Assembly (NCBI RefSeq): GCF_000744775.1
Contig: NZ_JQMP01000004.1
Location: forward strand, 496,001-560,000
DNA from: Thermorudis peleae
GTDB taxonomy: Bacteria > Chloroflexota > Chloroflexia > Thermomicrobiales > Thermomicrobiaceae
Length of the DNA: 64,000 nt
Direction: 5' to 3'
The notes below the pieces were generated by a model. It made no database searches and had not been told where the DNA came from. It saw only the letters and a list, made by a program, of their open reading frames with translations. Positions 8,403-17,494 of this stretch are shown here, in pieces (the first letter of the stretch is position 1; every line of letters begins with the position of its first letter). The position numbers and the translations under genes are program-made.

Positions 8403-9750
8403 TGCTCTGCCTTTCACCTGTACGGCGCGCTCGGCCAAAGGAACGCCCGACCGCGTGATACCCAAGTGATGCCCCAGCCCCCTCGCGTGCTCGCAAGCTC
8501 GGACGGAGCACTGACGGATGCCTCCCTGGAGCCGAGGCAGCTTGCATCTGGGAGGTTGAGTGCCGCGATTTCGTGAGGACCCGGCGCGGGACAAGACCAC
8601 GCGAGATATTCACCACGATCCCCATTGCAGTGAGGGAGACGGCTAACGCCGAACCACCATAGCTAATAAATGGCAAAGGAATACCGGTGAACGGAATGGT
8701 CGACGTAATCCCTCCGATATTGATTAACGCCTGGGCAACCATCCATGTCGTAATGCCAGCTGCAAGCAGCGAGCCAAACTGGTCCGGTGCCCATCGCGCA
8801 GCGCGATACCCACGCCAGGCGAGGACGAGAAACAAGACGAGCACGAAAGCGCAGCCGACCATGCCGAGTTCTTCACCGATGACGGCATAGATTGCATCGT
8901 TGGCCGCGGCAGGAAGCCACAGAAACTTCTGCCGACTTGCACCAAGGCCATCACCAAACGGTCCCCCGCTCGCGAACGCAAGTCGAGCCTGAGCAAGCTG
9001 CCAGCCAATGTTCAAGAGCTTACTTTGCGGATTGAACAGGTCCTGATCCGGGCTGAGAAAGACCAGTAGGCGATCGCGACGGTAGGATGCACCAAGCGCC
9101 AGCGCAACGAATCCAACTGCCCCAGCGCCCCCGATGAGAGCGAGTTGAGACAGCGACGCCCCGGCCAGGAAAAACATGCTGAGGGCAATAATGGCGAGCA
9201 CCGTCGCACTACCAAGATCGGGCTGTAGCATGACTAACCCAACGACGAGACCGAGCAAAAGTGCAAATGGCACAAGGCCCTCACGAAATGACCGAAGACG
9301 CTCTCCTCGTTTTGAGAGCCAAGCAGCGAAGAACAGCGCCAGGCCGAGCTTAGCGAGTTCAGCTGGTTGCACCGTAAATGGGCCGACGCCGATCCATCGT
9401 TGGGCCCCCCACAGGCGCACACCAACTCCAGGTACAAGCACGAGTGCAAGCAGTACCAGCACAGCCATCAGCGCAAGCGGAGCAAGCCCGCGCCAGCGTC
9501 GATAGTCAACCAACGACGTGACCAGAAATCCAAGGCTACCGATGCCCAGCCAGAGAAGGTGGCGGAAAAGATAGCTATAACCGTTGCCAGTTTCACGCAC
9601 ACTTTGCGGGAAACTCGCGCTAAAGACCATGACGGTCCCAAACATCACGAGGACGAAAAGCGTGCAGAGCAACCAAATATCGGGCTCATAGAGGGGATGA
9701 CGATCTCGCGGCAGCGCAAGCTGTTGACGCAGCCACCCGCGTAGGTTCAT
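8377..9750 (-). CDS. ftsW: Septal peptidoglycan polymerase FtsW (SEDS family)
   Basis: A 457-residue multispan membrane protein with about ten helices. SEDS-family marks include PAELAKLGLALFFAAWLSKRG, LQPDLGSATVLAIIALSMFF, and near the end GIPLPFISYGGSALAVSLTAMGIVVNISRG. It polymerises glycan strands from lipid II together with the class B PBP encoded upstream. The start at 9750 follows a GGAGGGGG ribosome site and overlaps the murD stop by four bases (ATGA); an upstream ATG at 9786 is less likely. A basic cytosolic tail of about 60 residues follows the last helix. Confidence 0.95.
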   Translation of the reverse strand: MNLRGWLRQQLALPRDRHPLYEPDIWLLCTLFVLVMFGTVMVFSASFPQSVRETGNGYSYLFRHLLWLGIGSLGFLVTSLVDYRRWRGLAPLALMAVLVLLALVLVPGVGVRLWGAQRWIGVGPFTVQPAELAKLGLALFFAAWLSKRGERLRSFREGLVPFALLLGLVVGLVMLQPDLGSATVLAIIALSMFFLAGASLSQLALIGGAGAVGFVALALGASYRRDRLLVFLSPDQDLFNPQSKLLNIGWQLAQARLAFASGGPFGDGLGASRQKFLWLPAAANDAIYAVIGEELGMVGCAFVLVLFLVLAWRGYRAARWAPDQFGSLLAAGITTWMVAQALINIGGITSTIPFTGIPLPFISYGGSALAVSLTAMGIVVNISRGLVPRRVLTKSRHSTSQMQAASAPGRHPSVLRPSLRAREGAGASLGYHAVGRSFGRARRTGERQSNGRPVSRW

Positions 9751-11177
9751 CCTGCCCCCTCCTTCGCATGGAACGCTTGCTGGCACAGTTGTTGGACAAC
9801 CTGACGGAAGGATTCACCGCGATGAAATTCATCACGAAATAGGCCAAAGCTTGCGCAACCAGGCGAGAGCAGGACAACATCCCCCGGCTGCGCATGCGCG
9901 ACAGCAGTATGCACAGCTTCCTCCATGCTGTAGGTCACCCCAAGAACAGGAGCGCCAGCAGCGCGGAGCGCTTCAGCAAACGCTGGGGTAGCAGAGCCAG
10001 CAAGGAGCACCACGGCTCGTACATGAGACGCGGCGGCAAGCTGCTCAGCAAGCGGTGTCAAATCAACGCCCTTGGCCGCTCCTCCGGCAATGAGCACAAT
10101 ACCGCGTTCGCGGTAGGCTTGAAGCGCCGCCAGGACTGCCGCTGGCGCAGTCGCCGCGCTGTCGTTGACGAAGAGGACTCCGTTTAGTTCAGCGATTGGC
10201 TCAAGTCGATGCGGAATTGGCTGTACCTGACGCAACCCTTCTCGCACGGCTTCGATCGGCGCACCACGGAGCAAGGCCGCAGCAGCCGCGGCGAGCACAT
10301 TCCAGGCAATGTGCTCACCTGCCAGCGGAATCTCGGAACGGTGGCAGATACGCTGTCCGACCGAGTCCCGACGCCAATACAGCTCCTCACCAATAAGTAC
10401 CGCAGCGGTTGGCCATCCCTGATCCCGACCAAACGGCACGAGCTGGCCCCGTCCCGTATGGCGGCAACTCCAGGCAATCGGATTATCAGCATTGACGATG
10501 AACCAATCGTCTGGCTTTTGAAACCGGGCGATGTGCCGCTTGGCTTCGATGTACTCTGCCATTGAAGGATAGCGATCGAGATGATCCTCACTGATCGAGG
10601 TCAAGATGGCGATGTGCGGACTCATCCCATGTTCACCGAGCCCTTCGAGCTGCCAGCTTGAAAGCTCGAGCACGACAGGCGTATCCGGCTGAATTGCTGG
10701 AAGCATTTCAAGAGCGGAGCGACCAAGATTTCCTGCGAGCACCGTATCCGGGCGCCATGCACGCAACATTGCGGCACAGAGCGTTGCGGTCGTTGTCTTT
10801 CCTTTCGTCCCCGTTACGCCAATAATCGGCGCGGGACACGCTCGGAAGAAGAGCGTCATTTCCATCTCAATGCGTGCACCGGCGGCCCGAGCAAGCGCAA
10901 GCCAAGGCGATTCACGTGGCACTGCTGGGTTGCGAACCACGATATCAGCTTGAGTAAAGTCCTGCTCTCGATGCTGGCCGAGCACAAACGTAATTGGCAA
11001 TCCCTCAAGCGCAGCAAGGCTCTCGCGCAATGCTTCGGCTGGTCGCAAATCGGTGACAGTAACAATTGCACCCTGGGCAACGAGCCACCGCGTGACGCCA
11101 AGTCCACCGCTCCGTGTCCCAAGCCCCATAACCAGGACACGTTTACCGCGGAGATCAAGTTGGTGGTGCGGCATCAT
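9747..11177 (-). CDS. murD: UDP-N-acetylmuramoylalanine--D-glutamate ligase MurD
   Basis: A Mur ligase adding D-glutamate. It has the N-terminal GKRVLVMGLGTRSGGLGVTRW, the P-loop IIGVTGTKGKTTTATL, the SSWQLEGL segment and the C-terminal LLSPGCASFGLFRDEFHRGE motif that is diagnostic for MurD. The frame extends to an ATG at 11222 inside mraY. I chose the ATG at 11177 (476 residues) since it gives the normal distance to the first Rossmann strand and leaves a 19-base gap to mraY; an adjacent ATG at 11174 is equally possible. The ribosome site is weak in both cases. Confidence 0.95.
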   Translation of the reverse strand: MMPHHQLDLRGKRVLVMGLGTRSGGLGVTRWLVAQGAIVTVTDLRPAEALRESLAALEGLPITFVLGQHREQDFTQADIVVRNPAVPRESPWLALARAAGARIEMEMTLFFRACPAPIIGVTGTKGKTTTATLCAAMLRAWRPDTVLAGNLGRSALEMLPAIQPDTPVVLELSSWQLEGLGEHGMSPHIAILTSISEDHLDRYPSMAEYIEAKRHIARFQKPDDWFIVNADNPIAWSCRHTGRGQLVPFGRDQGWPTAAVLIGEELYWRRDSVGQRICHRSEIPLAGEHIAWNVLAAAAAALLRGAPIEAVREGLRQVQPIPHRLEPIAELNGVLFVNDSAATAPAAVLAALQAYRERGIVLIAGGAAKGVDLTPLAEQLAAASHVRAVVLLAGSATPAFAEALRAAGAPVLGVTYSMEEAVHTAVAHAQPGDVVLLSPGCASFGLFRDEFHRGESFRQVVQQLCQQAFHAKEGAG

Positions 11178-11196
11178 TTCTGCCACCGTCCCAGTC

Positions 11197-12237
11197 TCAC
11201 GCCAGCGCGAGTGCCATGCCAAGCAAGCCGGCCATCATCCCAACAAGCCAGAAGCGGAGTGTAATCTGGGTCTCTGACCAGCCAAGCAACTCGAAGTGAT
11301 GATGGAGTGGCGTCATGCGAAACAACCGCTTCCCATTTGTCAACTTGAAATAGGCAACTTGCAGCATAACGGATAACGCCTCAGCGACAAAGACGATGCC
11401 AATGATCGGAAGCAGCAGCCACTGACCGGTCATCAATGCTGCAGTAGCGAGTGAGGCTCCAAGTGCCAGCGATCCCGTGTCGCCCATAAAGACTTGCGCT
11501 GGATGTGCGTTGTACCACAGAAAGCCGAGCACAGATCCAACCATGGTAAAGCAAAACGTGACCACTTGGATCTGCCCTTGCAGGAACGCAATGATGCCGT
11601 ATGCTGTGAAGGCAACCGCAGCCGTTCCACCAGCAAGTGTGTCAAGGCCATCGGTTAAGTTGACCGCATTGGCTGTCCCAGCGATAGCAAGAACAGCAAT
11701 TGGAAGATAGACAGCGCCAATATCAAATTTGCCGACGAACGGAATGTAAATGCTATGCAATCCTAAGGGGCCATAGAGGATTACTGCAGCAACGATGGAG
11801 AAGAGTAAGAGCCAGATCATTTTGAACCGGGCGCTGAGTCCCATACGTGTTGCGCCTACAAGACTGAGCCGATCATCAATCGCCCCAAGCACTGCAGTGC
11901 CAATGAGAACCCCAAGGGGCAGCAGCATAGACAGCCGTCCAAGGAGGTTGAAGAACACGGTCAACACAATGACCGGCACAGTGATCATAAAGCCACCCAT
12001 GGTTGGCGTGCCAAGCTTCACCAGATGGCCTTCTGGACCTTCGATACGAATTTTTTTGCCGATGCCATGCCGGCGCAACCACTGAATATATGGATGGCCG
12101 ACGATGACTGTGAGCAAGAAGGCAACGCCAGAGAGCGCAAGGGAGAGAGCAAGATTTTGCCCCGGATCACGTGGGAGAACGCTGCGATTCCGAACGAAAT
12201 GGCCAACACTTTCGAGCAGTGCAAGCCCGTCGCTCAC
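11197..12237 (-). CDS. mraY: Phospho-N-acetylmuramoyl-pentapeptide transferase MraY
   Basis: A 346-residue polytopic enzyme that moves phospho-MurNAc-pentapeptide onto undecaprenyl phosphate to make lipid I. Characteristic segments are KLGTPTMGGFMI, IGTAVLGAIDDRLSL (catalytic aspartates), TANAVNLTDGLDTLAGG, MGDTGSLALGASLA and the cytoplasmic MTPLHHHFELLGWSE loop. It starts at a GTG overlapping the murF stop by four bases. The first 25 residues before the first helix are longer than in many homologues. Confidence 0.97.
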   Translation of the reverse strand: MSDGLALLESVGHFVRNRSVLPRDPGQNLALSLALSGVAFLLTVIVGHPYIQWLRRHGIGKKIRIEGPEGHLVKLGTPTMGGFMITVPVIVLTVFFNLLGRLSMLLPLGVLIGTAVLGAIDDRLSLVGATRMGLSARFKMIWLLLFSIVAAVILYGPLGLHSIYIPFVGKFDIGAVYLPIAVLAIAGTANAVNLTDGLDTLAGGTAAVAFTAYGIIAFLQGQIQVVTFCFTMVGSVLGFLWYNAHPAQVFMGDTGSLALGASLATAALMTGQWLLLPIIGIVFVAEALSVMLQVAYFKLTNGKRLFRMTPLHHHFELLGWSETQITLRFWLVGMMAGLLGMALALA

Positions 12238-13634
12238 TGGGCGCTCCCGGTTTGCTGCTGCGCGCGCAGCGCTTCGACGATTTCGCCCATCCGCATCCCA
12301 TGCGCTCCTTTAACAAGAACAAAGTCGCCAGGACGCAGGATTTCTCGTAACTGGTCGATTAACTCCCGACGATCTTCCGTTGCAAAGACCGCGAGTGGTG
12401 AAAGTCCTGCCTCAACCGCTGCTTCAGCAATCAGGCGGGCACGTGTCCCGAGTGTAAAGAGCAGATCCACGACGTGTGCCGCGCGCCGCCCAACAAGACG
12501 GTGCCCTTCTTCTTCATATGACCCAAGCTCGAACATATCGCCAAACACGGCAATGCGCCGTTGCGCTGGCACCTCTGAGAGCAAACTCAAAGCAGCTAAA
12601 CACGACGTTGGACTGGCATTGTAGGAATCGTCGAGTAACGTTGCACCATTCACGCCGGGCACTGTCAGCAGACGAACCTGGATATTCGGATCAGCGAATC
12701 CCGGCAGCATCTCATCGAGGGTCATACCAAGTTCGTAGCCAACAGCAATTGCTGCGAGGGCAGTGTGCACACTATGGCGACCAAGGAGCGGCAAGCGGAC
12801 ATGATTGCGGACATCGCCAATGACGAGGTCGAACGAAATCCCTTGTAACCCGTGACTCTCTACATTCTCCGCTCGTATCGTGCAGTCGGGAGCGAGACCA
12901 TAAAGGACAACGCGGCCGCGGCAACGAGCAGCCATCGCACGCACGCGAAAATCATCGCCATTGAGGATGGCAACACCATCCTCTCCGAGCGATTCAATAA
13001 GTTCTGCTTTATTCTTCGCAATCGCCTCAAGCGAGCCCATGCGTGCAAGGTGCGAATGGCTGACATTGGTAACGATGCCGATGGTAGGCCGGGCAAGCGC
13101 GCACATCTCGCGCACTTCACCCATTCGATAAGCGCCACCAATCTCAACAACAGCCACCTCGGTATCTGGCGTGATATCGAGGAGCGTGAGCGGGACACCA
13201 ATCTCGTTGTTATAACTCCCTCGTGACTTCACCACGCGATAGCGTTGGCTCGCAACGGCCGCGACGGCTTCCTTGGTACTCGTCTTGCCAACGCTCCCGG
13301 TAATACCAACGACCTGAAGATCGAACAAGCCTCGCCAGTAGCTTGCAAGTCGCTGGAGCGCAGCGAGCGTATCGTCGACAACAACAACAGGCACCGATAA
13401 CCCCTCATACTGCGCAGCATGTGCTTGATCGACCATGACAGCAACTGCGCCGCGAGCCAGAGCATCAGGGATAAAGCTGTGCCCATCTTGTCGTTCTCCA
13501 ACAATGGCGACGAAGAGGTCACCAGGTTGCACATCGCGAGAATCATGGCGGACATGCTTGATCAGGAGGTCGAGAGAACGTGTTCCCTGGATGGATCCTT
13601 TGCTGCCTTCAAGAACATCACGAAGTGAGATCAT
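12234..13634 (-). CDS. murF: UDP-MurNAc-tripeptide--D-alanyl-D-alanine ligase MurF
   Basis: A 466-residue Mur ligase that adds the D-Ala-D-Ala dipeptide made by Ddl. It shows the N-terminal HVRHDSRDVQPGDLFVAIVGERQDG-type domain, the P-loop VVGITGSVGKTSTKEAV, YNNEIGVPLTLL and the LDDSYNASPTSCLAAL segment specific to MurF, then HGMRMGEIV at the C-terminus. It has AAGGTG just upstream of the ATG. murE would be expected directly before it but only 48 non-coding bases separate it from ftsI. Confidence 0.96.
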   Translation of the reverse strand: MISLRDVLEGSKGSIQGTRSLDLLIKHVRHDSRDVQPGDLFVAIVGERQDGHSFIPDALARGAVAVMVDQAHAAQYEGLSVPVVVVDDTLAALQRLASYWRGLFDLQVVGITGSVGKTSTKEAVAAVASQRYRVVKSRGSYNNEIGVPLTLLDITPDTEVAVVEIGGAYRMGEVREMCALARPTIGIVTNVSHSHLARMGSLEAIAKNKAELIESLGEDGVAILNGDDFRVRAMAARCRGRVVLYGLAPDCTIRAENVESHGLQGISFDLVIGDVRNHVRLPLLGRHSVHTALAAIAVGYELGMTLDEMLPGFADPNIQVRLLTVPGVNGATLLDDSYNASPTSCLAALSLLSEVPAQRRIAVFGDMFELGSYEEEGHRLVGRRAAHVVDLLFTLGTRARLIAEAAVEAGLSPLAVFATEDRRELIDQLREILRPGDFVLVKGAHGMRMGEIVEALRAQQQTGSAQ

Positions 13635-13682
13635 AGCTCACACCTTACTGCCCCACCGAGTCAGTAATCATCAAGGCCACCA

Positions 13683-15407
13683 TCATTGTGCCAACTCCTG
13701 GGGACGGCTTGGCGGGATACCATAAAGTAAGAAGAGTCCCTGGAAGACTTCGCGAAATGCTGGGCCCGCAGCTCGTTCCCCCCACGGTGATTCCTGTGGT
13801 CGGTCAATTTTGACAAGAACCGTAAATTGCGGATCCTCAGCAGGCCCAAAGCCAATCACTGAGGCAATAGTCGAGGCTGGGCCAGATTCGTAGCCGCCAC
13901 TTGGTGAAGGAATCTGTGCGGTACCAGTCTTTGCAGCAACAGCATATCCGGGGATACCGAAGGTGTTGTGATACGTGGTATCCATGACATCAACGAGCAT
14001 CGCGGTTAACTGCTTCGCAGTTGTCTCCTGAATCACTCGGCGCACGACCTGAGGCTGCGTGACTGTCGTGCGATTGCCATCCCGAATCTCTTGCACGAGA
14101 TACGGGCGCATTAAGAGTCCGCCGTTTGCCACTGCTGAGACCGCGGTAACAAGCTGCAATGGAGTTACTGCAATGCCTTGTCCAAATGCATTGGTATAGA
14201 AGGTGGTCAGTGACCAACCAGGACTGCCTGGCAGATTGACGATGCCATCATTTTCTCCTGGGAGATCAATGCCTGTAGGCTTGCCGAAGCCAAATCGAAG
14301 CACGCCATCATAAAACGCCTTTTGCCCGAGGCGATCAGCAACATACATGGCTCCGACGTTACTCGAGTGCTCGAGCACTTGCGTCATTGTTTCGGGACCG
14401 TAGGCAAGTTGCAACGCGTTGTAGATCCGAGTCCCGTCTGGTAACTCCCGGTAACGTCCACCATCATAGACAGTATTCGGTGTCACGACTCCAGCATCTA
14501 ACCCGAGCGCCATCGTAATGATCTTGAAGGTCGAACCAGGCTCATAGGCGTTGGCAACCGCTGGGTTGGCAAAGACAGCCGAATCACTCACCGTCGCATA
14601 GGCATTGGGATTGAACGATGGTCGATTCGCAATTGCCAGAATAGCCCCGGTCTTGGCATTTTGCACGATAATCGTTCCGCCAGTCGCATGCTGCGTCGCT
14701 ATTGCCTCGTCGAGAGCACGCTCAGCGAGCCGTTGAACGGCGCTGTCAATCGTCAGCACTAGGGTGGCTCCATCTTTTGGCGGGTTCCAAACGCTTTGGC
14801 CAAGCGCAATGACGTTGCCCGCAGCATCACGCTCGCCGATCAGTTGTCCCGGCTGACCACCAACGACTTTGTCATACTGGGCTTCAATCCCATATGCACC
14901 CTGATACTCCCAGTTGACAAAGCCAAGCACCTGTGAGGCGAAGTCTCCCATGGGATATGCTCGATGCGGCTCAGGATCCAAGACAATGCCCGGCAAATTC
15001 AATGCTTTGATTTTGTCTGATGTTTCGGGAGAGAGTTGCCGTTGCAACACCACCCACTCTTTCCCGGGCTGGGTCAGCGCTGCATAGAGATCGTCAGCAC
15101 TCCGGCCCACGAGCGGGGCAAGGAGCTCTGCAGTCTTCTTGGGGTCTTTTACCTCACGAATAATCGCCGACACCCGATCAGCGGGGACATCGGTCGCAAG
15201 CACACGCCCACGAGCATCGAGGATATCGCCGCGATGCGCTGGCACAATATCCTCCCGATAGCGGAACTCCTCGGCACGCTGGGCTAGCATCTGTCCTTGC
15301 ACAACCTGGAACGAAAAGACGCGGTAGGCAACGGCGCTGCAGAAGAGTGTAAAGCAAAGGAACAGCACGAGTATCCGATTGCGTGAGAGCATCGGCTCCT
15401 TGTGCAT
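13683..15407 (-). CDS. ftsI: Class B penicillin-binding protein, septal transpeptidase FtsI type
   Basis: A 574-residue bitopic transpeptidase. A single N-terminal membrane helix (about residues 9-30) is followed by the pedestal with RGDILDARGRVLATD and then the transpeptidase domain with the three active-site motifs: SxxK in EPGSTFKII, SxN in HSSNVGAMY and KTG in AAKTGTAQI. It cross-links septal peptidoglycan with FtsW. There is no C-terminal PASTA domain. The ATG at 15407 overlaps the upstream stop by one base (TGATG); an ATG five codons later is an alternative start. It sits in the standard ftsI position after the ftsL-like gene. Confidence 0.94.
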   Translation of the reverse strand: MHKEPMLSRNRILVLFLCFTLFCSAVAYRVFSFQVVQGQMLAQRAEEFRYREDIVPAHRGDILDARGRVLATDVPADRVSAIIREVKDPKKTAELLAPLVGRSADDLYAALTQPGKEWVVLQRQLSPETSDKIKALNLPGIVLDPEPHRAYPMGDFASQVLGFVNWEYQGAYGIEAQYDKVVGGQPGQLIGERDAAGNVIALGQSVWNPPKDGATLVLTIDSAVQRLAERALDEAIATQHATGGTIIVQNAKTGAILAIANRPSFNPNAYATVSDSAVFANPAVANAYEPGSTFKIITMALGLDAGVVTPNTVYDGGRYRELPDGTRIYNALQLAYGPETMTQVLEHSSNVGAMYVADRLGQKAFYDGVLRFGFGKPTGIDLPGENDGIVNLPGSPGWSLTTFYTNAFGQGIAVTPLQLVTAVSAVANGGLLMRPYLVQEIRDGNRTTVTQPQVVRRVIQETTAKQLTAMLVDVMDTTYHNTFGIPGYAVAAKTGTAQIPSPSGGYESGPASTIASVIGFGPAEDPQFTVLVKIDRPQESPWGERAAGPAFREVFQGLFLLYGIPPSRPQELAQ

Positions 15408-15898
15408 CAGCTTGCCCCTGTCGCACTCTCGTGTGTTGCTCTCCCAACTCCCATCAGCACGTCAAGCACGCGCTGCCAAAACGATGGAGTTGGCAGCGAT
15501 GGCGATGGTGGCTGTGGCAACGGCGCTGGCCGTGTAACATCGAGGTATTCAACGTGTCGCACGGGTGCCATGCCAAGTTCATCCCGTGCGATCCGCTCAA
15601 TGCGGTCAAGCGCTTGATAGGTTGCGATCTGATAGCGCAATCGGGAATTTTCGAGTTCGACGGCATCGTGCTGATTCTGCAGGCGGGTAAGCTGATACCC
15701 AAGCGAGACCACTTCGCTTGTCTGGATAAGATAGAGTACGCTCAACCCAGCCAGAGCAAGGGCAACCAGGATAGCGATCGCAACCGTACTCGGCCGTCGG
15801 CTGCGAGGCGAAGCACTTGGGCGCGCCGGTTGTGGCTCAGCAGGTTGCGTCCGCAACGGACGAGTCCGTACCGGCCGGGAACGGGTAGAAAGCGTCAT
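15407..15898 (-). CDS. FtsL/DivIC-like septum formation protein
   Basis: A 163-residue bitopic protein. It has a basic, proline-rich cytosolic N-terminus (about 1-38), one membrane helix (about 39-60), then a coiled-coil with heptad-like spacing (YQLTRLQNQHDAVELENSRLRYQ) and the IERIARDELGMAP segment typical of the DivIC/FtsL family, where 'A...LGM' marks the end of the coil. A Pro/Ser-rich tail follows. Such proteins form a trimer with FtsQ and activate FtsW/FtsI. Sequence alone does not distinguish FtsL from FtsB, but the position between rsmH and ftsI argues for the FtsL role. It is coupled to both neighbours (ATGA and TGATG overlaps). Confidence 0.82.
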   Translation of the reverse strand: MTLSTRSRPVRTRPLRTQPAEPQPARPSASPRSRRPSTVAIAILVALALAGLSVLYLIQTSEVVSLGYQLTRLQNQHDAVELENSRLRYQIATYQALDRIERIARDELGMAPVRHVEYLDVTRPAPLPQPPSPSLPTPSFWQRVLDVLMGVGRATHESATGAS

Positions 15899-16902
15899 GG
15901 GAGACGCTCCGCAGCACGGAGTCGCGCACTACGACTGCGCGGATTGCGCGCAACTTCAGCAGCGCTGGGGAAAATGGGATGGGGAGTCAAGATCCGGAGC
16001 CGCGGACGATGACCACAGATGCAAACCGGCGTGCCAGGCGGGCAGCGACAGCCCTGCGCCTCAGCCCGAAACGTCTGCTTTACGATGCGGTCCTCCAAGG
16101 AATGGAAGGCAATGACAACGAGGCGTCCACCAGGGCGCAAGAGCGAGATGGCTGCATCAAGCCCTCCGGCAAGCGCATCAAGCTCGCCATTGACGGCAAT
16201 GCGTAAGGCTTGGAAGGTGCGGGTCGCCGGATGAATCCGCTGGCCAGCTCGCCCGACAACCCGTGCGACCACCTCGGCAAGCTCTGTCGTTGTTGTCAGC
16301 GGACGTTGCCGCCGCACTCGTACGATTGCCTTCGCAATGGCCCGGGCGCGCGGCTCTTCGCCATAGCGCCAGAGAATGTCAGCAAGGCGCTCCTCGGGCA
16401 ACGTGTTTACAAGTGCAGCTGCCGGTTCACCGCGGGTCGGGTCGAACCGCATATCAAGCGGCCCAGGTTGCTGAAAGGAAAACCCGCGTTCAGGATCAGC
16501 CAGTTGCAATGAGGAAAGGCCAAGGTCAAAGAGCACACCGTCGACCTTGGCAAAGCCAGCAGCTGGTGCAAGCTGAGCAAGATCCGCAAAGTTGCTGTGA
16601 CCTACAACAAGGCGGCCTGGGTATTCCTCGGCTAAGGCGCGGGCACGCTCAACTGCTTCGGGATCAGCATCGACGGCAAGCACGCACCCATCTGGAGCAC
16701 TCGCCTGCAGCAGTGCACGCGTATGGCCACCGCCGCCAAATGTCGCATCGATATACTGCCCTCCGGGGCGAACGGCAAGCCACTCGATCACTTCGTTCAG
16801 CAGCACCGGAATATGCCCCGGCATTTGCTCGTTGGCGAGCAACTCCCGGTCAGCCGCTACCCCAGTGCCTTGTCGGCGATCCAGCTTGACTGCACGCGGC
16901 AT
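15895..16902 (-). CDS. rsmH: 16S rRNA (cytosine-1402-N4)-methyltransferase RsmH (MraW)
   Basis: A SAM-dependent methyltransferase acting on C1402 in the decoding centre of 16S rRNA. Marks are GHIPVLLNEVIEWL, the SAM loop YIDATFGGGGHTRALL, FDLGLSSLQLADPERGFSFQ and the late AFHSLEDRIVKQTF segment. A GTG at 16911 is in frame; the ATG at 16902 is preferred because GGTGAGAG lies just before it. An internal ATG (MPGHIPVLL) about 26 residues later would give the most common family start. It lies 13 bases after mraZ and overlaps the ftsL-like gene by four bases. Confidence 0.96.
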   Translation of the reverse strand: MPRAVKLDRRQGTGVAADRELLANEQMPGHIPVLLNEVIEWLAVRPGGQYIDATFGGGGHTRALLQASAPDGCVLAVDADPEAVERARALAEEYPGRLVVGHSNFADLAQLAPAAGFAKVDGVLFDLGLSSLQLADPERGFSFQQPGPLDMRFDPTRGEPAAALVNTLPEERLADILWRYGEEPRARAIAKAIVRVRRQRPLTTTTELAEVVARVVGRAGQRIHPATRTFQALRIAVNGELDALAGGLDAAISLLRPGGRLVVIAFHSLEDRIVKQTFRAEAQGCRCPPGTPVCICGHRPRLRILTPHPIFPSAAEVARNPRSRSARLRAAERLP

Positions 16903-16915
16903 TTCTCTCACCGTC

Positions 16916-17344
16916 TTAGATCAAGCTTGCAAGTCGCTGGGCAATATCAGCTCCTTCTTTGTCCATGGTAAGCGCCTGCGCCGCCCATCCCTCAGGACTC
17001 CAGATCTCAATATAGGTGTTCACCCCAACAATGACGGCGTCACGAATAAGGCCAGCGTAGGCGCGAAGTTCGGGAGGAAGCAGGATTCGTCCCTGGCGAT
17101 CGAGTTCCACAACGCTGGCTTCGCTGAAGACCATACGGCGGAATGTGCGAGCATCCGGATCGCTGATCGGCAAGGCAGCAACTTTCTCGGCCAACGGCTT
17201 CCATGTTGAAAGAGGGTAGAGGGTGAGACAGCGATCAATTCCTCGGGTGAGTACGCCTTCACTCCCGAAGTCTTCCCGGAAACGGGCCGGTATCGCCAGG
17301 CGCCCTTTGTCATCAATAGCATGGGTGTAGCGACCGAGGAACAT
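16916..17344 (-). CDS. mraZ: Transcriptional regulator MraZ
   Basis: A 142-residue protein built of two AbrB-like SpoVT swapped-hairpin units. The first is seen at the N-terminus (MFLGRYTHAIDDKGRLAIPARF), the second around residues 80-95 (VVELDRQGRILLPPELRAYAG). MraZ forms a ring-shaped oligomer, binds direct repeats upstream of its own operon and usually represses it. The frame runs on to 17404, but the ATG at 17344 matches the universal MFLG start and follows GAGGGTGGGG. It is the first gene of the dcw cluster, with a leader of about 140 bases from the candidate promoter. Confidence 0.97.
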   Translation of the reverse strand: MFLGRYTHAIDDKGRLAIPARFREDFGSEGVLTRGIDRCLTLYPLSTWKPLAEKVAALPISDPDARTFRRMVFSEASVVELDRQGRILLPPELRAYAGLIRDAVIVGVNTYIEIWSPEGWAAQALTMDKEGADIAQRLASLI

Positions 17345-17457
17345 CCCCACCCTCACTTCTGGAAGGGATGATGGGCATGGGCAACAACACTGCGGGGTTG
17401 GCAACTATTGCGGGGTGCCACACGGCACACAACCCGGGGCGAGATTTCCACAGTGGC

Positions 17458-17493
17458 TCCCACTTATCCCCACCTTTCCCCACACTTGTCCAC
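17458..17493 (-). promoter_or_regulatory. MraZ operator: direct repeats with exact 10-bp period
   Basis: Read on the minus strand toward mraZ there are GTGGAC (17488-17493), GTGGGG (17478-17483), GTGGGG (17468-17473) and GTGGGA (17458-17463). Each starts exactly 10 bases after the previous one, so all lie on one face of the helix. MraZ in other bacteria is known to bind tandem TGGG-type repeats with this spacing. The array starts at the predicted transcription start, about 115-150 bases before mraZ, a position suited to repression by the ring-shaped oligomer. The repeat array is seen directly; binding is inferred. Confidence 0.75.
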
Positions 17494-17494
17494 A

